Source: Branchiostoma floridae (Eukaryota; Chordata; Leptocardii; Amphioxiformes; Branchiostomatidae). Taken from it: a stretch of 64,000 nucleotides of DNA. The translations under genes and the position numbers were made by a program. The notes beneath the pieces were generated by a model. It saw only the letters and a list, made by a program, of their open reading frames with translations. It made no database searches and was not told the DNA's origin. This document shows positions 1-9,532 of this stretch, in pieces. Positions within the stretch are counted from its first letter, which is position 1. Each line of letters begins with the position of its first letter. The stretch spans positions 6,225,204 to 6,289,203 of the forward strand of contig NC_049997.1 of NCBI RefSeq assembly GCF_000003815.2. The letters run 5' to 3'.

Positions 1-26
1 TGGCCACTTTTTGGTGGTCCCCTTGG

Positions 27-881
27 CAGGGCTCGAAAAACTGGGTGCATGTGCACCCAGGTGCACCCAAAATTGGAACTGTGCACCCAATTTTTTGCAT
101 TGCCGCGCCAGCGGCAATGCCTTATGCCAGCTTTCTTCCATGGTTGGATCAATGGACGGACCTTTTAACCCAGCCCTTCCAAAGCCCCTTCCAAAGGCCC
201 TTCTTTCCTTGCCGAGTTTCATGGCTTAGTTAGACAATGGTACATTCCAGGCGAGTATTAAAACGCTCTTCTAGACGCATGTTACTGTATGTGGTCCAGC
301 GTAATAAATCTACGCTTTAACTCACCATGTTTATATAAAGATATATCACAAATTGCATCAGAAGGAACTTATTTTGTAATGAAAAATAATGCATATTCAT
401 TGTGGGTCAAAAAGTTTTACAAAACCTGTTTAATGTGCCAATAATTCATGTGACATAAATTATGATAATGAGGTAAATTTCCAATATCCCCTTTTGCTGC
501 ATTTCCTACTGAAGAAGCTAGGTGTCGCTCTCAGCAGTTCAGTCATAAAATATGCGGCAATGCACAGCTTTTCTTAAAAGATTTCTTCTTTCAGTGGGTG
601 CACAAGGTGCACCCAAATATTTTCTTAGGTTTATGTATGTAAAGATTTCAAGTATACTAGTGTACATCATATTCTTGACATCTAAGTGTTAGAAAGATGA
701 TAAAAATGTCTGTCATGATACTTGTTTAAGAATTTGATAGCTTGTAACTTAGTTGTGTTTTAATTTTTGTCTGACATTCTACTTAAATTTAAGTGGTGCA
801 CCCAAAAATATTTTGGTGCACCAAATTTTTTAAGCTGGGTGCACCAGTGCACCTAATCCCAAAAATGAATTTCGAGCCCTG
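27..881. mobile_element. hAT-like non-autonomous element with CAGGGCTCGAAA ends
   Basis: The left end reads cagggctcgaaa and the right end tttcgagccctg, a perfect 12-bp terminal inverted repeat. The interior is rich in ggtgcaccc motifs and encodes nothing recognisable. CAGGG-type ends are typical of hAT elements. The flanks share ccttgg on both sides, but the copies are offset by 2 bases, so a clean 8-bp target duplication is not seen. It sits in an intron upstream of the first visible TAF8 exon. Near position 98 it contains a gcattgccgc/gcggcaatgc hairpin. Confidence 0.6.
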
Positions 882-927
882 CCTTGGTGTTCTCAATGAC
901 ACAAGCAGTAAGAATCCTGTCGTTAGT

Positions 928-1055
928 GGCCACTTTTCTTAGTTCAAGTCCATTATGTGGACAGGTTTTACAATACCGACAAAAAGTGACCGCAATGGCC
1001 AGGTGGCCCCTATATTCAGGTGACCCCTAAGGCAGGTTTCACTGTATTCATAAAC
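928..1055. repeat. dispersed repeat fragment (ggcaggtttcactgta type)
   Basis: This stretch carries the phrase caggtttcactgta together with tggccac and ggtggcccc. A related phrase occurs at about 51775-51957 in an intron of ninjurin D, so it looks dispersed. No ends could be defined. It is intronic, just before the first visible TAF8 exon. Confidence 0.3.
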
Positions 1056-1087
1056 TGAAAATATGGTTGTCTCTGCCCCCCTTTCAG

Positions 1088-4000
1088 AGCCTCAGGCCAG
1101 GACACCGGGGAACCCTAAGGTGCTCCAGACGGGTACCAGGAAGCCGCACCCGTCTTACGTACCTGAACACCTGCCTGCCTTCCCCGACCCGCACACCTAC
1201 ATCAGAACACCTGTAAGTACGTCTGAACAGCTTTCCTGACCCTCACACTATCAGAACACCTGTAAGTACCTAAATACCTACATCAGAACATCTGTAAGTA
1301 CCTGAACACCTGCCTGCCTTCCCCGAACCACACACCTACATCAGAACACCTGTAAGTATGTCTGAACAGCTTTCCTGACCCTCACACTATCAGAACACCT
1401 GTAAGTACCTAAATACCTACATCAGAACATCTGTAAGTACCTGAGCACCTGCCTGCCTTCCCCGAACCACACACCTACATCAGAACACCTGTAAGTTTTG
1501 GATTGATGTCATGGTTATTGGGTTGGCCAACTACTCTCTCTTTGCAGTCAGGGGTTGAATTGTGAGGGGCTTATAATTAAATTGTACATGTATACGCGAT
1601 ACTTAGTGAGTGATCTCAGAGAGTGACAGCCATTGGAGTATTAACTTAATAATTAAGTAATAAATCACTGGCACCGTGAAGGACCCCATTTCTTTTCAAA
1701 TAAGTGTGATGGATTCTTTAAAAAAGTGATGCTCCAGCTGTGGCTCTTCTCGAACACTGCTACCTGAGGGATGTCTTTAATAACAAAGCTAGATACCCAT
1801 TTTTACCTGAGTTAAGTGAGGAAAGTCATGTAACACACAATGCCAAGTAGCATCCAAATATAACATTTTACTTTTGGTAATGCATTGTACACAATACTTC
1901 ATGTATTGTTTGTTACTTGTGTTATTTATACCTTCCTTACCACATGTTAGTTTGAGACTTTTTAAACGTTGCCGTACATTTGTATATTCTTTTTTTTTCA
2001 GACCTTCCGGCCTCCAGCGAGTGATTATCAGGTGATTAGAGAAACGGCAGCGTCCCAGAGAAGAGACATCGAGCGGGCGCTGACCAGGTTCATCGCTAAA
2101 ACTGGCGATACTCAGAGCCTCTTTAAAGATGACAAGAACTCCTTCCCACGTCAGTATCTTTTTATGTGTGTGTCTTTGTGTGTGTATATGTATGTGTGTG
2201 TGTGGTGTGTGTATTTGTGTGTGTGTGTGTTTGTGTCCGTGAGTTTTTGTGTGTGTGTATGTGGTGTGTGCATGTGTGTGTGTCTTTGTGTGTGTATATG
2301 TATGTGTGTGTGTGGTGTGTGTATTTGTGTGTGTGTGTTTGCATGCATATTATCACCTGCTTTGTACATGTCATCCCTAGCCTGCTGGGTGCAGACTTGG
2401 ACCACATTGTTTTGTTTGTTGTTGTTTCCATAGTGATAGCACCTGCCCACCCTGTATACATGCAGTCCCTCCTGGGTGCAGACATGGACCATATTGTTTA
2501 TTGTTTGTTTGTTTGTTTGTTTCCTGTTACCATAGTGATAGCACCAGGCCCCCTGTCCGCCCCATACATGCAGTCCCTGCTGGGTGCAGACATGGACCAT
2601 ATTGTTTATTGTTTGTTTGTTGTTGTTGTTACCATAGTGATAGCACCGCACCCCCTGCCCGCCCCGTATATGCAGTCCCTCCTGGGTGCAGACATGGACC
2701 ATATTGTTTATTGTTTGTTTGTTTGTTTGTTTCCTGTTACCATAGTGATAGCACCAGGCCCCCTGTCCGCCCCATACATGCAGTCCCTCCTGGGTGCAGA
2801 CATGGATCATATTGTTTATTGTTTGTTTGTTTGTTTCCTGTTTCCATAGTGATAGCTCCGCACCCCCTGCCCGCCCCGTACATGTTATCCCTGTTTGGTG
2901 CAGACATGGACCATATTGTTTATTGTTTGTTGTTGTTACCATAGTGATAGCACCACGCCCCCTGCCCGCCCCGTACATGTTATCCCTGTTTGGTGCAGAC
3001 ATGGACCATATTGTTTATTATTTGTTTGTTGTTCCCATGGTGATAGCACCGCACCCCCTGCCCGCCCCATACATGCAGTCCCTCCTGGGTGCAGACATGG
3101 ACCATATTGTTTATTGTTTGTTTGTTTCCTGTTCCCATGGTGATAGCACCACGCCCTCTCCCCGCCCCGTACATGCAGTCCCTCCTTGGTGCAGACACGG
3201 ACCTTATTGTTTGTTTGTTTATTGTTTCCATAGTGATAGCACCACGCCCCCTGCCCGCCCCATACATGCAGTCCCTGCTGGGTGCAGACATGGACCATAT
3301 TGTTTATTGTTTGTTTGTTTGTTGTTGTTTCCATAGTGATAGCACCACGCCGCCTGCCCGCCCCGTACATGCTATCCCTACTGGGTGCAGACATGGACCT
3401 TATTGTTTGTTAGTTTGTTTGTTTGCTGTTTCCATAGTGATAGCACCATCACCACTGCCCGCCCCGTACATGCTGTCCCTGCTGGGTGCAGACAAGGACC
3501 ATATTGTTTATTGTTTGTTTGTTTGCTGTTTCCATAGTGATAGCACCATCACCACTGCCCGCCCCATACATGCAGTCCCTGCTGGGTGCAGACATGGACC
3601 TTATTGTTTGTTTGTTTATTGTTTCCATAGTGATAGCACCACGCCCCCTGCCCGCCCCATACATGCTATCCCTACTGGGTGCAGACATGGACCTTATTGT
3701 TTGTTAGTTTGTTTGTTTGCTGTTTCCATAGTGATAGCACCATCACCACTGCCCGCCCCGTACATGCTGTCCCTGCTGGGTGCAGACAAGGACCATATTG
3801 TTTATTGTTTGTTTGTTTGCTGTTTCCATAGTGATAGCACCATCACCACTGCCCGCCCCATACGTGCAGTCCCTGCTAGGTGCAGACATGGATCATAGTG
3901 TTTATTGTTTGGTTGTTTGTTTGTTGTTACCATAGTGATAGCACCATCACCACTGCCCGCCCCATACGTGCAGTCCCTCCTGGGTGCAGACATGGACATT

Positions 4001-5344
4001 ACAGACGAGACGAGTGATGAGGAAGCCATGGACACAACCAGCACCTCCCAACACCAGGTATGGCTGCACTTCCATACTGTAAACCTTGTAAAGATAAGGA
4101 AAAAATAATGTTGTGTTTCCCGCTTCAGTCCTGGAAAAATTAGGGTTGGTAGGTCATGTAGGGATTATCTTTTAATCTTGTATTTTTTTTTAGGCTGGCC
4201 AAAACTCCAATGTGACATATTACTGTAAAATACAGTTGAACAAAGTAAACTGAAATGCATGAGGACACTTGTCTTTCAATGTCAAACTTTAAATTTGTGC
4301 ATAATAGATAGGACAAGCTGTGTTGTTACCTCTAGTCAATAGAAAGCAGGCTGAATACAAATTCTAAGTGAAAGTACTGCCCACCCAAAAAAAGGCTAGG
4401 GTCACAAGGTATTTCTAGTGTAGGTAGGACAACGGGTAACAACATATTTCCTCCCAACACCAGGCTTGGTGGCTGTGTTGTGTGTAGGTATATATTGCAC
4501 ATGTAGTGCTGAATAGCTGTATTTGTACATAGCAATGTTTGACACGTCTATTAGCCCGGGTAAGTGAAAATGCCAATCGGGCAAGCGCATGTCCTACCCC
4601 ACTTGCCCTATCAGAAAATCAGCACTATTTTGATTTGTTAACCTCTCAAAAGCGTGGGTTCCTTGCATAAAATATCTGAAATAACTAAATAACTGACAGT
4701 GTTTATTCATCTTTCTGTCATCATTGAAGACAACAGGTTATAATTACTTTGTCTAATTAAGCAAAGTGGCATTGCAGTACTAATTGCAAAAAAAGGAGTT
4801 TGCTTCGTCTCAAGTAAAACACTTTGAGTTCTGACTGCTTTACCTTTTTTGCTAACATCAGGGCTCAAAATACTTTTTTCTGCATTACCTGCACCAGACA
4901 AATTTTACCTGCACCACTCTGAATTTACTAAAATTATTCAGGAACCATTGCTATTTTTTTCTTTTATACTTTATAGGTGGTAACAGTCAATGCAGCTAAT
5001 AACAATCCACATACACATATATCATAGGACCTTTATGTATAAAACCCAGTACATGGATCAGTACAGGTTAGGTATAGGTCGACACCAACTTTACCTTCAC
5101 TAGCCTGCATATGCAGGACACCAGGTGGTATTTCATTGAAACTTTGTGTATGTTTCAGACCGCTCCCTCCCAGACAGCAGGGACCAGGGAAAGTAAAGAC
5201 ACTCTAGGGGAGGGGAGGGGACAAGACTCCTCACAAGATTTGTCTCAAGACCAGAGGAACCGAGATTCCGACTCCATCATCGATAATCCGTTCTTACAGC
5301 CGGCGAGGAAACCACCGTTCCGCAGAAAACTTTCAGCAAAGTAA
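1088..5344 (+). CDS. TAF8: TAF8, TFIID subunit 8 (C-terminal half, 5' partial)
   Basis: Four coding exons are visible: 1088-1212 (entered in phase 1), 2002-2149, 3936-4057 and 5159-5344, ending in TAA. All junctions are AG/GT and the frame is continuous, giving about 192 residues. In order, the product has a proline-rich stretch with FPDPHTYIRTP, then SDYQVIRETAASQRRD and AKTGDTQSLFKDD, then LIAP-PLPAPY-QSLLGADMD, an acidic DETSDEEAMD patch, and a C-terminus with IIDNPFLQP followed by a basic RKPPFRRK tail. These are the conserved TAF8 C-terminal region and its nuclear-localisation-like end. TAF8 pairs with TAF10 through an N-terminal histone fold and bridges TAF2 within TFIID; the histone-fold exons must lie left of the window. 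Both the first exon's donor and the third exon's acceptor are amplified as minisatellites. The identification is strong; exon edges are inferred. Confidence 0.93.
1195..1496 (+). repeat. exon-edge minisatellite copying the TAF8 exon 3' end and splice donor
   Basis: A 139-bp unit is present about 2.3 times. Each unit reproduces the end of the exon 1088-1212 (acctacatcagaacacct) followed by gtaagt. The gtaagt donor motif occurs seven times, at 1213, 1262, 1294, 1352, 1401, 1433 and 1491, spaced exactly 139 bp between equivalent sites. The first is the authentic donor by reading frame. Two larger units also repeat the coding phrase cctgcctgccttccccga. Confidence 0.88.
2160..2345 (+). repeat. (TG)n microsatellite
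   Basis: Imperfect TG repeat with internal tatatgtatg and cgtgag interruptions. It starts 11 bases past the donor of TAF8 exon 2002-2149. It leads directly into the acceptor-derived minisatellite. Confidence 0.9.
2363..3935 (+). repeat. exon-edge minisatellite copying the TAF8 acceptor and exon 5' half
   Basis: About 15 units of roughly 90-105 bp, preceded by a degenerate partial unit at 2363-2433, lead into the real exon at 3936. Each unit is a TTTG-rich tract, ccatag (the acceptor), then about 65 nt matching the first half of the coding exon (LIAP-PLPAPYMQSLLGADMD), ending at catggacc. Only the last copy continues into the acidic part and the donor at 4058, so it is the functional exon. 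The units near 3040 and 3148 read ccatgg, so their acceptor AG is destroyed. Unit length varies with the number of TTTG steps. Confidence 0.92.
4058..5158 (+). other. last TAF8 intron with two MITE fragments
   Basis: No gene is seen. Around 4545-4625 is a fragment of the gggcaagtg/cacttgccc family whose fuller copy is at 8692-9009. At about 4859 a cagggctcaaaatac end resembles the hAT-like element at 13360. The remainder is AT-rich unique sequence. Confidence 0.5.
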
Positions 5345-5660
5345 CGTTAACACGCAATATATAAAATTCTTCTGCAGAAAACTTTCAGCGAAGAAACGTT
5401 AAGACAGTCACATAAAATTTCTGTGAAAAACAGGTATTTTTTCCCTCAATTCAATGGTCATATTTTGTTTTCTATCTGTAAATATCTGTTTATAGCAGTA
5501 ATGTAATGCTCATATAAAGACGAGGGAGGTGACTATATTTTTTTCTCAATTTGAGGTCAAATTAATATTTTTGGGGCTGAATATGTAGTTAGAGTGTTTT
5601 TATTTGGCAAAGTATTTGGGCTCCATTTTGCAGAAAACTCTCAGTTAAGTACGAAGTAAC
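5323..5660 (+). repeat. degenerate direct repeats of the TAF8 terminal coding tail
   Basis: The last coding bases, cgcagaaaactttcagcaaagtaacgtt in part, recur just past the stop as gcagaaaactttcagcg-aag (about 5373-5395) and again as gcagaaaactctcagttaag near 5631. The first exon copy contains the real TAA. The rest is presumably 3' untranslated sequence, with no clear AATAAA nearby. Confidence 0.55.
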
Positions 5661-5710
5661 ACACAGGACAAGAGAAATATTTTGTGAACATTTATTACTA
5701 TGTAAATTCA

Positions 5711-6131
5711 AAACCACACCAATTTGATTTCTTTGCTGTCAGATCTTTAAAAAATAATTGGCCATCAACATGACAATACAGTCTGGGGGTAGTCTGTGTC
5801 TTAGTTCACACAGTTTCAGGGAGTCAGATGTAACGCTAGTTCACCTTTATCTGTGGCGTAAACCTTTATCCGTTGTCTTTATAAACAGCACAATTAGGAG
5901 TGTTAAGTCCGCTGACAGTGGTTTCAAATTTGCAATATTTTCAAAGTGTTCCGATTTTAAACCACCGTCTGTGGACTTTATATCCCTTTTTTTGTACAAA
6001 CAACGAATATAGGTTACCCTCGGATAAAGGTGAACCAGCGTTAAGTTTCCTCCCAGCCCTCTGTTTTCATGATGTCTGGTTGGTAGAATTTCACATAAAA
6101 GAAAACCAACCATTTAAATTGGTGTGGCTTT
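5711..6131. mobile_element. MITE with aaaccacaccaattt ends, hosting a nested MITE
   Basis: The left end aaaccacaccaattt and right end aaattggtgtggctt are inverted repeats with one mismatch. A second, different element (5831-6043) lies inside it. The end sequence resembles the larger element at 6511-6875. Confidence 0.55.
5831..6043. mobile_element. TAACGCTAGTTCACC-family foldback MITE, copy 1
   Basis: The left end is taacgctagttcaccttta and the right end is its inverted counterpart, aaaggtgaaccagcgtta. The interior is itself partly self-complementary, with tttcaaa and ttaaacc arms. Three other copies occur at 16330-16553, 17109-17330 and 54032-54252. Confidence 0.75.
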
Positions 6132-6510
6132 AGGGTGGTTTTCTTTTAGAATACAGTGAGATTTGCATTTGTTTGTAAAATATTTTCTGAAAATGTTACT
6201 TTTCATCGTTGTATTGCTAGTTGTGGAAACGACTGAAAAATATTGTATTTTTTCTACCATACAAGACTGGTATATACACTGTGTGAGATAGATATAAATA
6301 CATATCTTTTCCAATGTAAAACATGTCATTAATACATTTTTACAAGTACGACTTTATCATCATGAGAAGTGCATACAAAAGTATCACAAACACACATATT
6401 TTCCAAAGTTGTTAAACTATGATTCATACATGTGATACAACATTACGCAAAGTGCATTAAACTTTGTTCCTAAACTTAAGCTTCAGTTTGCCAGGTTTGC
6501 ATTGATTCCT

Positions 6511-6875
6511 AAGGCCACACCAATTTAATTTCTTGGTTCACGGATTTTTTCATAAAAAATATGGAGCGAAAGGGCGAAATAAAAATAAAAATTGTAAAAT
6601 GGTTGGGGTAAAGGTAACGGCTAATCCAAAACATAAAGAAAAAAAGTTTTCAGCTTGAAAAAAGTACAGAAACACTATTTTTGTACAGTAACAGCAACTG
6701 TACCCACACTTTAAGGAGCTTATAATATAAAGGCCAATTTGCTACACCAGAAAGTTGGTGAATGGTTTCATTAATGGTAAAAATTTGCTGAGTGGTAATT
6801 TTTATTTTTATTTTTTTTTCCAAAAAATGGGAGCGAGCGAATCCGTGAACCAAGAAATTAAATCGGTGTGGCCTA
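6511..6875. mobile_element. MITE with 35-bp terminal inverted repeats
   Basis: The left arm begins aggccacaccaatttaattt and the right arm ends with the inverse, aaattaaatcggtgtggcct. The match extends about 35 bp with few mismatches, through ttggttcacgga/tccgtgaaccaa. No coding content is recognised. Confidence 0.75.
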
Positions 6876-7156
6876 ACGTCACATTTCCAAACTGGGGCCA
6901 GGACGGGCTGTTTGTGGAAACAAAAAATAGAAACGTATGCGTAGAAATATACACAAATAATGCCAACGGCTATTCTCTTTAGGTCTTTAGTAGATTGGTC
7001 TTTTTACACTTTTCTTTTCCAAAAGCTGCTCGGCCGACCCTGGTGTGGAAATTTAATCTCCAAGCAGATCCTGCGGTGCCATAAGATAGTATCAAAGCTG
7101 GCCAAGGAGTGTAGCCGGCTAAGGGAGTCAAACGGGCACCGGAGAAGTTTGATACA

Positions 7157-7256
7157 TATAGAATACAACAGTGTATTCCGTCTCACCCGAGGTACCAGCC
7201 CGACCGCGGGTCGGATCGCCCGACGGCCGATGCGTAATACACCGTGTTGTATTTTA
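7157..7256. repeat. short inverted-repeat element (gaatacaacacggtgtattc type)
   Basis: It starts agaatacaacagtgtattc and ends gtaatacaccgtgttgtatt, with a GC-rich middle that is itself palindromic (ccgaccgcgggtcgg). Relatives occur at 55838-55990 and, as one end only, at 47383. Confidence 0.55.
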
Positions 7257-7896
7257 TTTATGTCAAACCCGTTTTGATGCGAAAAGCGCCAGAAGTTGAA
7301 CAAATTTGGTGCCCTCGAACAAAAAGTGTTGCAACAGTAAGTGAAACTTCCAACGTCTAAATCAGGTATTCGAACTCTCGATGGCACCGCACTCGGCCTG
7401 CTCGAAACAGTTTGATTTATTCAAATGGAGCCCGTGTGATACGCCTTTTGAACCTGTGCGATACGGAAGTTATGGCACGGTCCGGAACACCTGTATCGAA
7501 CGTTTTCGCATCACAGGTATGACATAAAGTAGATTATTATGCAACAGTAATTAAAACAAACTGTGCATTCTGATTCAATACACATCCTTATTGCAATGTA
7601 CTCCAGAGGATTTCTTGTATGATCATAATAAAATCAAAGCTAATATTCCTTTTGTATTTCAGTCTTTTCTTTGACAAAATATAGTCATCCTTCAGTGTAT
7701 TATAATTCATTTTTTCTGTACACTATACATACAACAGTGCTTGTAAAAATTCAAAATCTTTTTCAAAACATTTGTATAAAACTGTGAAATCTGCAGGGAA
7801 GAGCAAGTATCTAAAATTTCTCTTGTTCATAAAGCCTGCCACAGCTGATTGCTGCATCGAATTGTTTAATACACTCTTACAACAGCCAAAAAGGGC

Positions 7897-8062
7897 TGTC
7901 AAGGTGGAAAATATACCTTTCTGGAATATACATAATCTTTTTTTTTTTACAATTTTCGTCCTCTTTTAGAGTATTGCAAAAAGGTGGAAAATATACCTTT
8001 CTGGAATATACATAATCTTTTTTTTTACAATTTTTGTCCTCTTTTAGAGTATTGCAAAAGGG
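7897..8062. repeat. tandem duplication of a 79-bp unit
   Basis: The block from aaggtggaaaatatacctt to agagtattgcaaa appears twice in succession. The two copies differ only in T-run length and one base. The function is unknown. The surrounding 7260-8280 holds no recognisable gene. Confidence 0.8.
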
Positions 8063-8288
8063 CTCCATGTACATCAGGTGATCCCTAAAAGCCAGGCAGT
8101 GATCGTGGACTGTTAGTGGAGTCCAAAAAGGTATTTTAGAACTCAGACATGCAGGGTCGAGATATTTTCCTGTGATGCTGCCTTTTTGTAGCCTGGGTAC
8201 CGTCTGGGTAGAAGTTTGCTCCCATGTTTGCTTCTGCTACCCGTCTGGGGAACTGCACATTCAAACCTTTTGGTGTTGACGTCAGTTA

Positions 8289-8422
8289 ATGAGCAAATTA
8301 AGGAACGGGTTCTAGAGCGCTTGTGTGATGACAACAGGCCCTCTCGCAAGTGGAAGGAGGGCATTTCAGGTGTTGGAACACCTGTTAGAATAAGCGCTTG
8401 AACCCATTCCTTAATTTGCTCG
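8289..8422. repeat. foldback element with 30-bp arms
   Basis: The left arm tgagcaaattaaggaacggg (continuing ttctagagcgctt) pairs with the right arm aagcgcttgaacccattcct (continuing taatttgctcg). It is probably a small MITE. No coding content. Confidence 0.65.
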
Positions 8423-8691
8423 TGTATGGGGACCAATCAGCACTCTCGTCCAAAATTTGGAAGATTCCAGACAATTAATAGAGATGTCAAGGTTCCCAGG
8501 CAGACAATAGCAATAAAGAAGCGACTGTATATAGTTCATAATAAACGTTGGAGCCAACTGCTATACGGATGGTACTAAGCAATTATAGTACAACGCATAA
8601 CCTTAGCTGGTCTAGGTTACTCCTTCTCTGAGTCTTCTTCTTTGTCAACTGGTTCTGCGCTGTACAACATGGCATAGGGGTAACCTGAAGG

Positions 8692-9009
8692 CAGGGTTCG
8701 ACAAGTCCACTAGTCCGATTGTCCCGGGCAAGTGAAAATGCTGTTGGGGCAAGTGCATGTCCAACCCTACTTGCCCAATTTTTCCATGGGTGAGATTTTG
8801 ATACACTGTAACTTTTCATAGTCATGGTGTCAAGCGTTGGTAAACACAGAAAAGAAGTCAATGATAAAACAATTCCATTTTGGAAGTGAAAATACACAGA
8901 AGAAATGTCATTTGAATTCCGGGCAAGTGAAAAGTTGGTTCGGGCAAGTGGATTTTTTGTGTACTTGCCCGATAGGACAAGTGAAATTTTGAAAACTTGT
9001 CCAACCCTG
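8692..9009. mobile_element. hAT-like MITE (CAGGGTTCGACAAGT ends)
   Basis: The left end cagggttcgacaagt and right end acttgtccaaccctg are inverted repeats. The interior contains several gggcaagtg and cttgccc words in both orientations. It ends 30 bp below the stop codon of the dioxygenase gene, so the 3' untranslated region of that gene probably contains it. A precise target duplication could not be shown. Confidence 0.6.
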
Positions 9010-9038
9010 GAAGATACCAGAAGATGAAGAGGAGGAAG

Positions 9039-9501
9039 TCAATCTTTCTCCTCCTCCTCCTCCTCCTGGACCGGTTCAGCACCATACATCACGTCCGTCC
9101 TCATGGCGTACTTCACTCCGGCCGTCACCTCCTCGCCCTCGTGGTAAATGTCGTGTTGGAACACCAGGACGCGACCTGGAAGTAGACAATCAATTTCATG
9201 AAATTGGTAAAAGTAGTCTCAAAGCCTTTCTGAGGCTGTAAGCTAGGGCAGTGTCTAGGGTACAATATTGGGAGGTAGAGCCAATCCCTCCAATCCTTCC
9301 AATACCTCTTACACAAGATCAAACATGCGAATGCTCAATGTCATGGCCTCTATCCTAGCCACTCCGCCATTCATTGTTATTACAGCCAAACATGACCGGT
9401 CATAGACACATGAAAACAATAAGCACAGTCCTGTACTACTGTTGCACAAGAACCTGTCTATAATGGCCACCTGCCTCAATTCTCTTGCAAGGGTGTGTGT
9501 C

Positions 9502-9532
<31 letters not shown>

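Noticed and set aside
2151-3898. Long open frames on both strands across the TAF8 array (up to about 280 codons)
   Set aside because: They are translations of the tandem repeat, whose length keeps frames open by chance. Only the final unit is joined to real exon sequence.
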